A DNA stretch of 64,000 nucleotides from Candidatus Peregrinibacteria bacterium (lineage in GTDB: Bacteria > Patescibacteriota > Gracilibacteria > UBA1369 > LOWO2-01-FULL-3): assembly GCA_030592015.1 (NCBI GenBank), contig JAUUZY010000005.1:1-64000 (forward strand), read 5' to 3'. Made by a program: the position numbers and the translations under genes. Below are positions 27,689 to 36,366 of this stretch, one piece after another. The notes below the pieces were generated by a model. It did no database searches and was not told the origin of the DNA. It worked only from the letters and a program-made list of their open reading frames with translations. Position 1 is the stretch's first letter, and each line of letters begins with the position of its first letter.

Positions 27689-28177
27689 TTATTTAACAAA
27701 AACTGCATAACACCAAGTCGCCGAGTCAGAAGAATTCTGAGTGCCCAAAACACCTCCAGATACAGAGCCACAATTTGCATTTGCATTTTCAAAAATCTCA
27801 ACAGCCCCGGTTATGGCAAGGGAATATTTTCCTGAACCAGGCGAATTAACATAGTAATAAGATGATCCATCTGGTTTAGTAGGGATTGCACCTCCAAAAT
27901 CACTAGAAAATGCACCAGCCCAATCATCAGCAGGGGCTCCAAATCCGGTTGCAAGCCCCGGAGTTATCACTCCTGTAGTAGGATATCCAGATCCATTTTC
28001 GAGGTTATAATTAATAAGTACTTTTTGAATCTTTTGAACATCAGCCATTACTTGCGTATCTCGCCCCTTTACAGGTGCCCCAAGCAAAGTAGGAAGGAAG
28101 GCCACAGCCAAAATTCCAATGATAGTAATGACAATAAGCAGTTCGATAAGGGTAAAACCTTTTTTGGATTTAAACAT
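27689..28177 (-). CDS. Type IV pilin-like protein (paralog 2)
   Basis: SKKGFTLIELLIVITIIGILAVAFLPTLLGAPVKGRDTQVMADVQKIQ. Confidence 0.93.
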   Translation of the reverse strand: MFKSKKGFTLIELLIVITIIGILAVAFLPTLLGAPVKGRDTQVMADVQKIQKVLINYNLENGSGYPTTGVITPGLATGFGAPADDWAGAFSSDFGGAIPTKPDGSSYYYVNSPGSGKYSLAITGAVEIFENANANCGSVSGGVLGTQNSSDSATWCYAVFVK

Positions 28178-28210
28178 TTTTAATAGGAGTTAGTTTGAGT
28201 TTTCTACGAT

Positions 28211-28240
28211 ATTATATCAATGCGCCATAAACAAAAGCAA
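28211..28240 (-). promoter_or_regulatory. Predicted promoter of pilin paralog 2
   Basis: Minus strand TTGCTT, 18 bp, TATAAT with TGA extended -10; same layout as the paralog 3 promoter. Confidence 0.6.
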
Positions 28241-28246
28241 GAATAT

Positions 28247-28280
28247 AAAAAAGAGGGACGTCCTTTCGGCCGCCCCTCTT
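28247..28280 (-). terminator. Intrinsic terminator after pilin paralog 3
   Basis: Minus strand AAGAGGGGCGGCC-GAAA-GGACGTCCCTCTT followed by TTTT: 13-position stem with one mismatch and one G-T pair. Confidence 0.9.
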
Positions 28281-28309
28281 CAAGCAGTTCTAAATTAAGC
28301 TAACTACTA

Positions 28310-28804
28310 TTAGTTAGACAAAAGAATATGACACCATAGAGATGCATCTCCACTATCGGTAGGAGCTACTATGTCACCAGCTGCAGCACCTACACAGGTT
28401 GTATTTGCATTAACAAAAAGCTCAACATCTGCCCAGATACCAAAAGTATAAGTTCCACTACCAGGTGCATCTATATAAGTATAAACCTCTGCATCTTGTG
28501 GCCCAGTTGGTAGTGTACCACCAAATTCAGGCGCGAAAAGAGCACCCCAAGTGTCACCAGAAGTCCCTGTAAAGAATAGTCCTGTTGCAATTGCACCAGC
28601 TTCAGTAGGATAACCATTACCACTTTCTAGGTCATAGTTAACCAAAACTTTCTGAATCTTTTGAAGATCAGCGATCCTCTGTGTGTCACGCCCTTTAGCT
28701 GGCGCTCCAAGCAGTGTTGGCAAGAAAGCCACAGCGAGGATACCAATGATCGTAATAACGATCAGTAGCTCAATAAGGGTAAAACCCTTTTTGTTTTTTA
28801 ACAT
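28310..28804 (-). CDS. Type IV pilin-like protein (paralog 3, candidate major pilin)
   Basis: MLKNKKGFTLIELLIVITIIGILAVAFLPTLLGAPAKGRDTQRIADLQKIQ. Start set at the second ATG by alignment with paralog 2. Own promoter and strong terminator. Confidence 0.94.
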   Translation of the reverse strand: MLKNKKGFTLIELLIVITIIGILAVAFLPTLLGAPAKGRDTQRIADLQKIQKVLVNYDLESGNGYPTEAGAIATGLFFTGTSGDTWGALFAPEFGGTLPTGPQDAEVYTYIDAPGSGTYTFGIWADVELFVNANTTCVGAAAGDIVAPTDSGDASLWCHILLSN

Positions 28805-28836
28805 TCTCATAGGAGTTAAGAATTAAACTTTCCTTA

Positions 28837-28866
28837 ATTATACCAATTATCCCATACGAAAAGCAA
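28837..28866 (-). promoter_or_regulatory. Predicted promoter of pilin paralog 3
   Basis: Minus strand TTGCTT, 18 bp, TATAAT with TGG extended -10. Confidence 0.6.
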
Positions 28867-28873
28867 GTGCACT

Positions 28874-30133
28874 TTAGATTGATCCAGCCAAATTGGACAA
28901 TTCCATGATAGGCAACATGATTGCGGCCACTACCGCACCTACTGTAATACCGATAATTATAAGCATTATCGGCTCAATGATTTTTGACAAACCTGCCACG
29001 GTTGTATCAACTTCATCCTCATAAAAGTCTGCAACTTTCGCCATAATAGTATCAAGCTGAGCAGTACTTTCCCCAACTTCAATCATGCTCACCAGCATCG
29101 GAGGGAAAAGATCACTAGCAGTAATACTCTCTGCCAAAGGTATACCTTGTTTTATATCCTCAACGGAAAGCATTAATCTTTTTCTATAAACCTCATTACC
29201 AACAGAGTCAGCAGTAATCTGCATAGTTCTTATAATAGTAACACTACTATCCAGTAGGTTACTAAGGGATCTAGCAAATCGGGACAGGTGAGACTTCTTT
29301 AGTAATGCCCCAAATATAGGAATGTTAATCTTTATCTTATCTATATAGTATCTACCACTCTCAGTTTTTTTAGCGATAATGAAAGTGAGAATTAGGCCAC
29401 CAATTACAGCGGCAATCTGTAACTTTCCATTAATCAATATATCACTCATCCCCACAACGATTCGTGTAATTAGAGGTAGTTCAGTACTGGTAGAAGAAAA
29501 AAGATCTGTTAATTGTGGTATTACAAACATCAACATTACGGCAATTACAGCAACCAGTAATGTAAAAATTACAATCGGATACATAAGTGCACTTTTCACT
29601 TTTTTTCTGATGGTGCTTGATTTCTCAGTATCATGTGCAAGAACTTCCAATGTCTTACTCAATTGACCGGAAACTTCACCCGCCTGTATCATTCCAACTT
29701 CTTGCTCAAAGAAAACATCAGGAAAGGCAAACAAAGCTTCAGATAAACTTGAACCAGCCACAATTCTTCCCTCCAATTCATCAATTATCATCTTCATTCT
29801 TGGGTCTTTATTCATTTGTCTAGAAAGAGATTGAAGCGCCTTAACCATAGGAATTCCAGAATTGATCATCACGGATAGAAGGTGGAAGAAAGTCGCCTTA
29901 ACCTGAATCTTTATCTTGGAATGTTTAACCATGTAAAAGTTAATCCTTTTGAAAATATCCAAGAAAGGATTACCAGTTCCCTCAAATTGAAAATCTCTAG
30001 CCTTTTCAAGCTCAATCCCTGTAGTAGACTCTTCCTTAATGTTCAGAATTACTCGCTTCTTTTTTTCCTGATCAACCTTGAAAGCTTCGCTACCATATGT
30101 TGAGAAATCCTTGTTTTCTTTTTGTTCTGGCAT
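28874..30133 (-). CDS. pilC: Type IV pilus inner-membrane platform protein (PilC/GspF)
   Basis: FFHLLSVMINSGIPMVKALQSLS, EVGMIQAGEVSGQLSKTLEVLA, MYPIVIFTLLVAVIAVMLMFVIPQL; T2SF duplication. Confidence 0.94.
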   Translation of the reverse strand: MPEQKENKDFSTYGSEAFKVDQEKKKRVILNIKEESTTGIELEKARDFQFEGTGNPFLDIFKRINFYMVKHSKIKIQVKATFFHLLSVMINSGIPMVKALQSLSRQMNKDPRMKMIIDELEGRIVAGSSLSEALFAFPDVFFEQEVGMIQAGEVSGQLSKTLEVLAHDTEKSSTIRKKVKSALMYPIVIFTLLVAVIAVMLMFVIPQLTDLFSSTSTELPLITRIVVGMSDILINGKLQIAAVIGGLILTFIIAKKTESGRYYIDKIKINIPIFGALLKKSHLSRFARSLSNLLDSSVTIIRTMQITADSVGNEVYRKRLMLSVEDIKQGIPLAESITASDLFPPMLVSMIEVGESTAQLDTIMAKVADFYEDEVDTTVAGLSKIIEPIMLIIIGITVGAVVAAIMLPIMELSNLAGSI

Positions 30134-30134
30134 A

Positions 30135-31655
30135 TTATTCAGTTTTACGTGCTACACGGTAAACTTCATCCAGTGTTGTAACACCTTCAAGGGCCTTGAT
30201 GATTCCAGATTGTTCCAAAGTCACCATTCCCGCTTTTTGGGCAGATTCCTGTAGTGCCATCATAGTAGCTCCTTCAGAAATTAACTTCCTAAGCTCATTA
30301 TTCATTCTAAATACTTCATAAAGACCAAGTCGCCCACTATATCCAATATCGTTACACTTATCACAACCCTTAGCTTCATAGAACTGTAGCTTTTCAACAA
30401 GCTGAGGATCAACCTCACCTTCTGCATGCAGGTTCTCAAGAGCTTTTTTCACCAAATCAATCATTTCAGGACTGGTTTCTGCAGGGCCTTTACAATGTTC
30501 ACATATCTTTCTAACCAAACGTTGGGCAATAATAATTTCAATAGTTGAATTCAATAGATAAGGCTGGATTCCCATATTGATCAAACGTGTAATAGACTCA
30601 ACTGCACTATTCGTATGCAGTGTAGAGAATACCAAGTGACCTGTAAGAGAAGCCTCGATAGCAGTATTTCCAGTTTCTTTATCACGAATCTCACCTACCA
30701 TCACAATATCCGGATCCTGACGTAGGGCAGCCCTCATTCCAGTGGCAAAATCATAGTCGATGTCATGATGCACCTGACTCTGATTCAAACCATCAAGCTG
30801 GATTTCCACCGGATCCTCAATAGTAAGGATATTCACCCCTATCTTATTTACACGCATCAAGCATGAGTACAGAGTAGTTGTTTTACCTGAACCTGTAGGA
30901 CCAGTAGTAATAATAATTCCATTTGGAGATTCCAAGGCCTCCTCCATGTGTCTCAAACTAATTCCTGAAATTCCCAACTCCGGCAAATCAGGTATTTTTC
31001 GTGACTTGTCCTGCAAACGCATTACAATCTTTTCTCCATTTACAGTAGGCAAAGTAGAAACACGAAGATCCATCTCTCGTCCGTCCTTAGTTGTAACATC
31101 GGCTCTTCCATCTTGAGGAATTCGCTGTTCATCAATTTTTAAATTGGACATGATCTTTATACGTGAAACAACCGCAGGATGAAGGTTCGAAGGATACTCA
31201 ACGATATGTCTAAGAACTCCATCAATACGATACCTAATTCTTACGTGAGACTTTAGTGGCTCTATATGGATATCAGAAGATTTCAGATCTAAGGCATAAC
31301 CTATGGAGATCATAACCATCTGAGGAATATTTGCTGCCAAAATGCTGTCATGCAATTGAGTCAATTTTTTGTCATTTGCCTTCTTGATTGCTAAATCCTT
31401 CTCTTTATCATCCGTAGTTGGAGTCGCAGGAGCAACTGCTGCGGGCTGAGCCGTAGGAGCGGCAGGGCTAGGACTAGGTTCCGGAAGAGGCTTAGGCATT
31501 GGAGCCGGTTTAGCCAGAGGGGCTGGTTTAGCTACGGGAACTGGTGCGGCCACAGGAGCCGGTTTAGCCACGGGGGCAACCGGAGGAACAACAGTTTTTA
31601 CTACCGGAGTAGCTTGAGTAACCTGAGCTTGTTGTGCATTGTTTTCATCAGCCAC
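30135..31655 (-). CDS. pilB: Type IV pilus extension ATPase (PilB/GspE) with Pro/Ala-rich N-terminus
   Basis: ITTGPTGSGKTTTLYSCL, DPDIVMVGEIRDKETGNTAIEASLTGHLVFSTLHTN, CEHC..CDKC zinc motif. Confidence 0.95.
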   Translation of the reverse strand: MADENNAQQAQVTQATPVVKTVVPPVAPVAKPAPVAAPVPVAKPAPLAKPAPMPKPLPEPSPSPAAPTAQPAAVAPATPTTDDKEKDLAIKKANDKKLTQLHDSILAANIPQMVMISIGYALDLKSSDIHIEPLKSHVRIRYRIDGVLRHIVEYPSNLHPAVVSRIKIMSNLKIDEQRIPQDGRADVTTKDGREMDLRVSTLPTVNGEKIVMRLQDKSRKIPDLPELGISGISLRHMEEALESPNGIIITTGPTGSGKTTTLYSCLMRVNKIGVNILTIEDPVEIQLDGLNQSQVHHDIDYDFATGMRAALRQDPDIVMVGEIRDKETGNTAIEASLTGHLVFSTLHTNSAVESITRLINMGIQPYLLNSTIEIIIAQRLVRKICEHCKGPAETSPEMIDLVKKALENLHAEGEVDPQLVEKLQFYEAKGCDKCNDIGYSGRLGLYEVFRMNNELRKLISEGATMMALQESAQKAGMVTLEQSGIIKALEGVTTLDEVYRVARKTE

Positions 31656-32294
31656 TTAAATATTTTTTTGGAAATAAGCATTGATTTGAACAGAGAAATT
31701 TATAATTTCTTCAGTCGTAGTTTCTCCCGCCTCGTTATCAGTAGATTCCTCTATAAAACTTAATCTAATAGAAGAAATATCCATCAATCTAACTTGGTCA
31801 TTTAATGATCCGGAATTCTCAACTAAATGCAAAAACTTCGTAAAGTTGTCATTTGAACTCTTAATACTCATTCTTAGAGGCAAAATAGCGAAGTTTTCAC
31901 TTTCAATAACATCTCTATAGTTGATATTTGAAACCTCAAATGAATCGGTTTTAGTGTTTAACTGTTGCTCAAAAGAGTCAATTTGTCTAGTCAGGTCAGT
32001 ATAGCTATCACCCAAAGGGAAAATGTTAGAAAGCCTTTCCTCAATTTCTTCGTTCACAGCGTTAAATGAGTCTTTACTTGCATCATAAATAGCTTTTTCA
32101 TCTGAAACTGTATCAGTCAATGCATTGATAAAGGTCTTATTAACATCAACAGCAGTTCTAAGAGTAGAATATTCCTGCCACTTATTAAAGCTGTAGAAGC
32201 CCATGGTTAAAAACAAAACAAGGCATAAAAGCGCATATGTTTTTATATAAGTTTTCTGCCTCTTCTCTACTAGTTTATATGATACTTCTGACAT
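31656..32294 (-). CDS. PilO-like type IV pilus assembly protein
   Basis: One N-terminal TM, coiled coil, ferredoxin-like C-terminal pattern; directly upstream of pilB. Confidence 0.6.
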   Translation of the reverse strand: MSEVSYKLVEKRQKTYIKTYALLCLVLFLTMGFYSFNKWQEYSTLRTAVDVNKTFINALTDTVSDEKAIYDASKDSFNAVNEEIEERLSNIFPLGDSYTDLTRQIDSFEQQLNTKTDSFEVSNINYRDVIESENFAILPLRMSIKSSNDNFTKFLHLVENSGSLNDQVRLMDISSIRLSFIEESTDNEAGETTTEEIINFSVQINAYFQKNI

Positions 32295-32310
32295 AAGGGG
32301 TATTAATCAA

Positions 32311-33615
32311 TTAAAATGGTATTTCATCTTCAGGAAATTCATCTGCCATTGGATCGAAAGTCGTAATTGCTTCAGGCAGTACAAGCTCATCTTCAGTCAA
32401 CAGAAAGTCAATCTTTAAGCTGGCAATGAATCCATCGTCAAAGGATCCTGATTTACTGAAAGACTTCATACCTGCACCTTCAAAGAATTCAGAGGCATTC
32501 AGTTTATCAATCAAATTGGTGATAAGTGTAAAGTTTGTTGTATCAAATCTCTTAGTTTCGCCAACTATAGAAATCTTTCTTGATTCAGTATTGAAGTCAT
32601 AACTTTTATAAGTTATTCCACCAAGGTCGGTATAGAGATCAGCACTATACTGATTATCTACAGCAATAGTTTTTAAATTAATTTCATTTATAACATCAGA
32701 CCATCTTATTCTATTGTTCTTTATGTCCTGAACAATACTCAAGTCATTCACAATCAAACTGTTAACATTCTTGATCAAATCAGCAAGTTCTTCATTACTG
32801 AGAGCATCAAAGTCAGCATCCAAAATCAGTGAACTTAGTGCAGTATTGCCAACAAGATTAATAGTTTGACGATAATTCTTACTTTCCCTTTTTGCATCAT
32901 CATTTTCGTCATTAATGAGTTCATTGGATTTAATATTTAGCTTTGATGATAATTCCTGGTCAAACAAAATATCGAGTTGGCTTTGCTCAGTTATTTCTTT
33001 ATCAATCAGAGATGCAGTGAATGGCTGAGTCAATTTATCAGTAGCAAGTAAGAATACTACTCTCAAATCATCTCTAAGCGATTCAAGTTCGGTCTCAGCC
33101 TTATCTTTGTCCGATTTTGTAGAAGTTTGGCTATCAGAGACTTCAAAATTTTGAGTAAAAGCATCTCCAAAGAAGCTAAACTCATCCAAATAAGCTTTAA
33201 GCTGTAAATAGTTATAAAAATTGAAATTGCTTTGTAGATTTATTATCTCAGAATTTGTGGAAGCAAGCTGTTTTGACACATTGGGAATACCAAAGGTGTC
33301 ACTCGCAAATTCCAACTTATCAGTCAACTGAGAGGTAAAAAATACAATTGAAGCAAGGCTCACAAAAAGGAAAACCGCAAAAAGAGTTTTTAGGAAAACC
33401 AGAAGAACACTCTTCTGTGGTGTTAGTCCTCGAAGTAGACTTGAATCAATCTCCGGTGCAGCCTCTAGGACTCCACCCTCTTCTTCTCCAGATTCCGTTG
33501 AGACAATATTTTTTATGAGGTCAGAGCTTTCACTAGCCTTTCCGCCTTTATCAAGTGGATTAGAAAATACTTCATCTCCTTTGGGCTTAGCTCCTTCATT
33601 TGTTTTGTCAGCCAT
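32311..33615 (-). CDS. Membrane protein of the pilus assembly block (possibly PilN-like)
   Basis: 434 aa, one TM (SVLLVFLKTLFAVFLFVSLASIVFF), long extracytoplasmic part; first gene of the block. Assignment mainly by context. Confidence 0.45.
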   Translation of the reverse strand: MADKTNEGAKPKGDEVFSNPLDKGGKASESSDLIKNIVSTESGEEEGGVLEAAPEIDSSLLRGLTPQKSVLLVFLKTLFAVFLFVSLASIVFFTSQLTDKLEFASDTFGIPNVSKQLASTNSEIINLQSNFNFYNYLQLKAYLDEFSFFGDAFTQNFEVSDSQTSTKSDKDKAETELESLRDDLRVVFLLATDKLTQPFTASLIDKEITEQSQLDILFDQELSSKLNIKSNELINDENDDAKRESKNYRQTINLVGNTALSSLILDADFDALSNEELADLIKNVNSLIVNDLSIVQDIKNNRIRWSDVINEINLKTIAVDNQYSADLYTDLGGITYKSYDFNTESRKISIVGETKRFDTTNFTLITNLIDKLNASEFFEGAGMKSFSKSGSFDDGFIASLKIDFLLTEDELVLPEAITTFDPMADEFPEDEIPF

Positions 33616-33687
33616 TTTTGTTTTTATTTTTATTCATGCATTCTATATATATTAGCAGATTTTGCCCCGTTCGTAAAGGTCTAAGTA

Positions 33688-33726
33688 CAAAAAAACGCCT
33701 ACTCCACAATGGGAATAGACGTTTTC
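33688..33726 (-). terminator. Intrinsic terminator of rplJ-rplL
   Basis: Minus strand AAAACGTCTATTCC-CATTGT-GGAGTAGGCGTTTTTTT: 14-position stem with two wobble pairs. Confidence 0.9.
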
Positions 33727-33740
33727 GAAAGTTTTCCTTA

Positions 33741-34235
33741 CTACACAAGTTCTACGCTTGCACCAGCATCTTCAAGTTTTTTCTTTAGTTCCTCAGCTTC
33801 AGCTGCATCAACACCTTCTTTGATAGCCTTTGGAGCAGCATCAACTAGGTCTTTAGCTTCTTTTAGCCCAAGTCCAAGAATATCTTTTACTGCTTTGATA
33901 ACGGCGATCTTTTGTCCTCCTGCCCCAGCAAGAATAACATCTTTCTTTCCGTCACCATCATCAGCTTCTCCACCACCTGCAGGTGCAGCACCTCCAGCCA
34001 TCATCATTGGTGCAGCAGCAGTAACTCCGAATTTTTCCTCAAGAGCTGTTACAAGCTTCGAAAGTTCCAATACTGGAAGTTTTTCTACCATATCAACGAT
34101 TTTTTGAGCATCTTTACTTAGCTCTACAGATGCAGCAGCCTCTTCTTTTTTAGGCTCTTCTTTTTTAGTTTCTTCTACTTTTGGAGCAGCTTCTTCAGTT
34201 GCTGTCTCCTCAGTTGTTTTTTCTTCGTCTGCCAT
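33741..34235 (-). CDS. rplL: 50S ribosomal protein L7/L12 with acidic N-terminal extension
   Basis: [21 protein letters not shown] and [34 protein letters not shown]. Confidence 0.97.
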   Translation of the reverse strand: MADEEKTTEETATEEAAPKVEETKKEEPKKEEAAASVELSKDAQKIVDMVEKLPVLELSKLVTALEEKFGVTAAAPMMMAGGAAPAGGGEADDGDGKKDVILAGAGGQKIAVIKAVKDILGLGLKEAKDLVDAAPKAIKEGVDAAEAEELKKKLEDAGASVELV

Positions 34236-34283
34236 AGTTTTGTAAGTTAGTAATTAATATTATTAAAAAAATTGACAATAAGT

Positions 34284-34817
34284 TTATCCTGTTGCCTCCT
34301 GTTTCTCTCGAACTGCATCAAGTACACGAACAAATCCTGAAATAGTATTGTTGAGCACTCCATGAAATCCTTGGATAGGAGATTTGAGAATGTAAACGAA
34401 TTTTGCAAGTAGTTCATCTTTTCCAGGTAGCATTGCAAGTTCCTTTGCTTCTGATATAGATAAAATTTTGCCTTCAAAAATAGCACCAAGCAGCTTAAGA
34501 CCTTCCACTTTCTTGCTTGTTTCGTATATCAATTTAGCAGCTGCAAGCTCATCTTCCATACTAAATGCAACAGCAACCGGTCCATCTAGAGATTCGCCGG
34601 GAATCTCATCAAAACCAGCCTCCTTAGCAGCCAGCTTGATTAATGTCTTCTTTGCAACTTTAAAACTCACACCCTTTTCTCTCATGCTGTCGCGAAGAGA
34701 ATGCATGTCGTTCACATTAAGTCCGTGAAATTGAGAGAAAACAACAGACTTTGCGTTTTTCATCTTTTCAACCAAATCCTTTAATGTCTCTTCCTTTTGT
34801 GCTTTTGTAACTGCCAT
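34284..34817 (-). CDS. rplJ: 50S ribosomal protein L10
   Basis: LKDLVEKMKNAKSVVFSQFHGLNVNDMHSLRDSMREKGVSFKVAKKTL; followed by rplL. Confidence 0.96.
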   Translation of the reverse strand: MAVTKAQKEETLKDLVEKMKNAKSVVFSQFHGLNVNDMHSLRDSMREKGVSFKVAKKTLIKLAAKEAGFDEIPGESLDGPVAVAFSMEDELAAAKLIYETSKKVEGLKLLGAIFEGKILSISEAKELAMLPGKDELLAKFVYILKSPIQGFHGVLNNTISGFVRVLDAVREKQEATG

Positions 34818-34844
34818 AATTGATTAATTAAAAAATCTCGATCC

Positions 34845-34952
34845 ATTCGCATAGACATCGAGATAATAACGGTTGCCTCTGTTCAAAGGCTTCTGAAATT
34901 TCATCGTCTGGGCAGGTTTTATGCCTTTTTCTGGCTACCTACTGTCTATGAC
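34845..34952 (-). ncRNA. Ribosomal protein L10 leader (autoregulatory mRNA element)
   Basis: Minus strand AGACAGTAGGTAGCCAGAAAAAGGCATAAAACCTGCCCAGACGATG..., directly upstream of rplJ. Confidence 0.85.
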
Positions 34953-34958
34953 TTACAC

Positions 34959-34987
34959 ACTTTAAGTTATGACTAGTCAAAAGTCAA
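34959..34987 (-). promoter_or_regulatory. Predicted promoter of the L10 leader-rplJ-rplL transcript
   Basis: Minus strand TTGACT, 17 bp, TAAAGT. Confidence 0.55.
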
Positions 34988-35043
34988 AGAAAAGTAGCAA
35001 AAAAGTCGAATAATCTATATATTTACAGCCATAATAAACAAGC

Positions 35044-35970
35044 ATGGAAATACTAGAGGACTTAACATCCTTTAAAAAATCGGCAAAAAGACCATTAATT
35101 GTGGTACTTGGACCTACAGCATCGGGCAAAACTGCTCTTTCTTTAAAAATTGCTCATCATATTGATGCTGAAATAATTTCTACAGATTCCAGACAGGTAT
35201 ATAAAGAGATGGAGATTGGAACAGATATAATACAGCCTGAGCAGCAGGAAGGAATTGCTCATCATATGCTTGGGATTCGGACACCGGACCAGACTCTTAC
35301 AACAGGGGAATACAAAGAAATAGCGCTTCAAAAAATAGAGGAGATATATAAAAGAGGGCATATTCCAATTTTAGTGGGAGGCACAGGTCTATATATAAGC
35401 TCTATTATAGAAGGCTACGATATTCCCAGAATTCCACCAAACGAAGAGTTGCGTCGGCAGCTACAAAAGGAGCTAGATGAAAAGGGCAGTGCTCACATTC
35501 ATGAGAAATTAAAAAAAATGGATCCAAAGGCAGCTGAAAAGATTCATCCAAACAATATTCCATATATTATTCGTGCAATCGAAATAAATATTGAAAGCGG
35601 AGAAAATAAAGCTGACAAAAAAAATGAATTCAGCTCACCGTTTGATCTATATATGATAGGAATAAACTGGCCGAGAGAAGAGCTCTATGCAAGGGTGAAT
35701 CTGCGAGTGGATCTTCAACTGAAGCGGGGACTCATAGAGGAAGTAAAGACACTAATGGAAAAGAAATATCCGGAAAACTTGCCTGCTATGTCGTCTCTTG
35801 GAGCGAAAGAAATTATTCCATATATAAATGGGGAAATGACTCTTGAAGACTGCATAGAAATTCTCAAAAGAAACACTAGAAGATACGCAAAAAGACAAAT
35901 GACATGGTTTAGAAGGTATGATAATGTGACTTGGCTAAATCCGAGCGAATTGGAAAAAATAATTAATTAA
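35044..35970 (+). CDS. miaA: tRNA dimethylallyltransferase
   Basis: VVLGPTASGKTALSLKIAHHIDAEIISTDSRQVYKEMEIGTD; RNTRRYAKRQMTWFRR. Confidence 0.96.
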   Translation: MEILEDLTSFKKSAKRPLIVVLGPTASGKTALSLKIAHHIDAEIISTDSRQVYKEMEIGTDIIQPEQQEGIAHHMLGIRTPDQTLTTGEYKEIALQKIEEIYKRGHIPILVGGTGLYISSIIEGYDIPRIPPNEELRRQLQKELDEKGSAHIHEKLKKMDPKAAEKIHPNNIPYIIRAIEINIESGENKADKKNEFSSPFDLYMIGINWPREELYARVNLRVDLQLKRGLIEEVKTLMEKKYPENLPAMSSLGAKEIIPYINGEMTLEDCIEILKRNTRRYAKRQMTWFRRYDNVTWLNPSELEKIIN

Positions 35971-35975
35971 AACTC

Positions 35976-36365
35976 ATGGCAAAAACAGAATTCAAAGATT
36001 TAATATTCCTGGCGGAGAAACTTCGCTCAGAATTGGGATGTCCATGGGATAGAAAACAGACAATAGCGAGCATGCTCAAGTGCGTAGATGATGAGGTAAG
36101 CGAAGTGAGGGAAGCCATAGAAAACGGAGATCACGATAATCTTAGAGAAGAATTGGGCGATGTGCTTTTTCAGATTGTGATGATTTCTCAGATCGCAAAA
36201 GAGAATGGATACTTTGATATGGATGATGTAGTCAAAGATATTGATGAAAAAATCAGATCACGGCATACCTGGGTTTTTGGTGAAGACAGAGATAAAGTGA
36301 AAACTCCGGAGGATGCAATTGCTCTATGGGCAAAAAACAAAGAAAAAGAAAAATCTAATAAATAA
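35976..36365 (+). CDS. mazG: MazG-family nucleotide pyrophosphohydrolase
   Basis: LRSELGCPWDRKQTIASM..DDEVSEVREAIENGDHDNLREELGDVLFQIVMIS. Confidence 0.9.
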   Translation: MAKTEFKDLIFLAEKLRSELGCPWDRKQTIASMLKCVDDEVSEVREAIENGDHDNLREELGDVLFQIVMISQIAKENGYFDMDDVVKDIDEKIRSRHTWVFGEDRDKVKTPEDAIALWAKNKEKEKSNK

Positions 36366-36366
36366 A

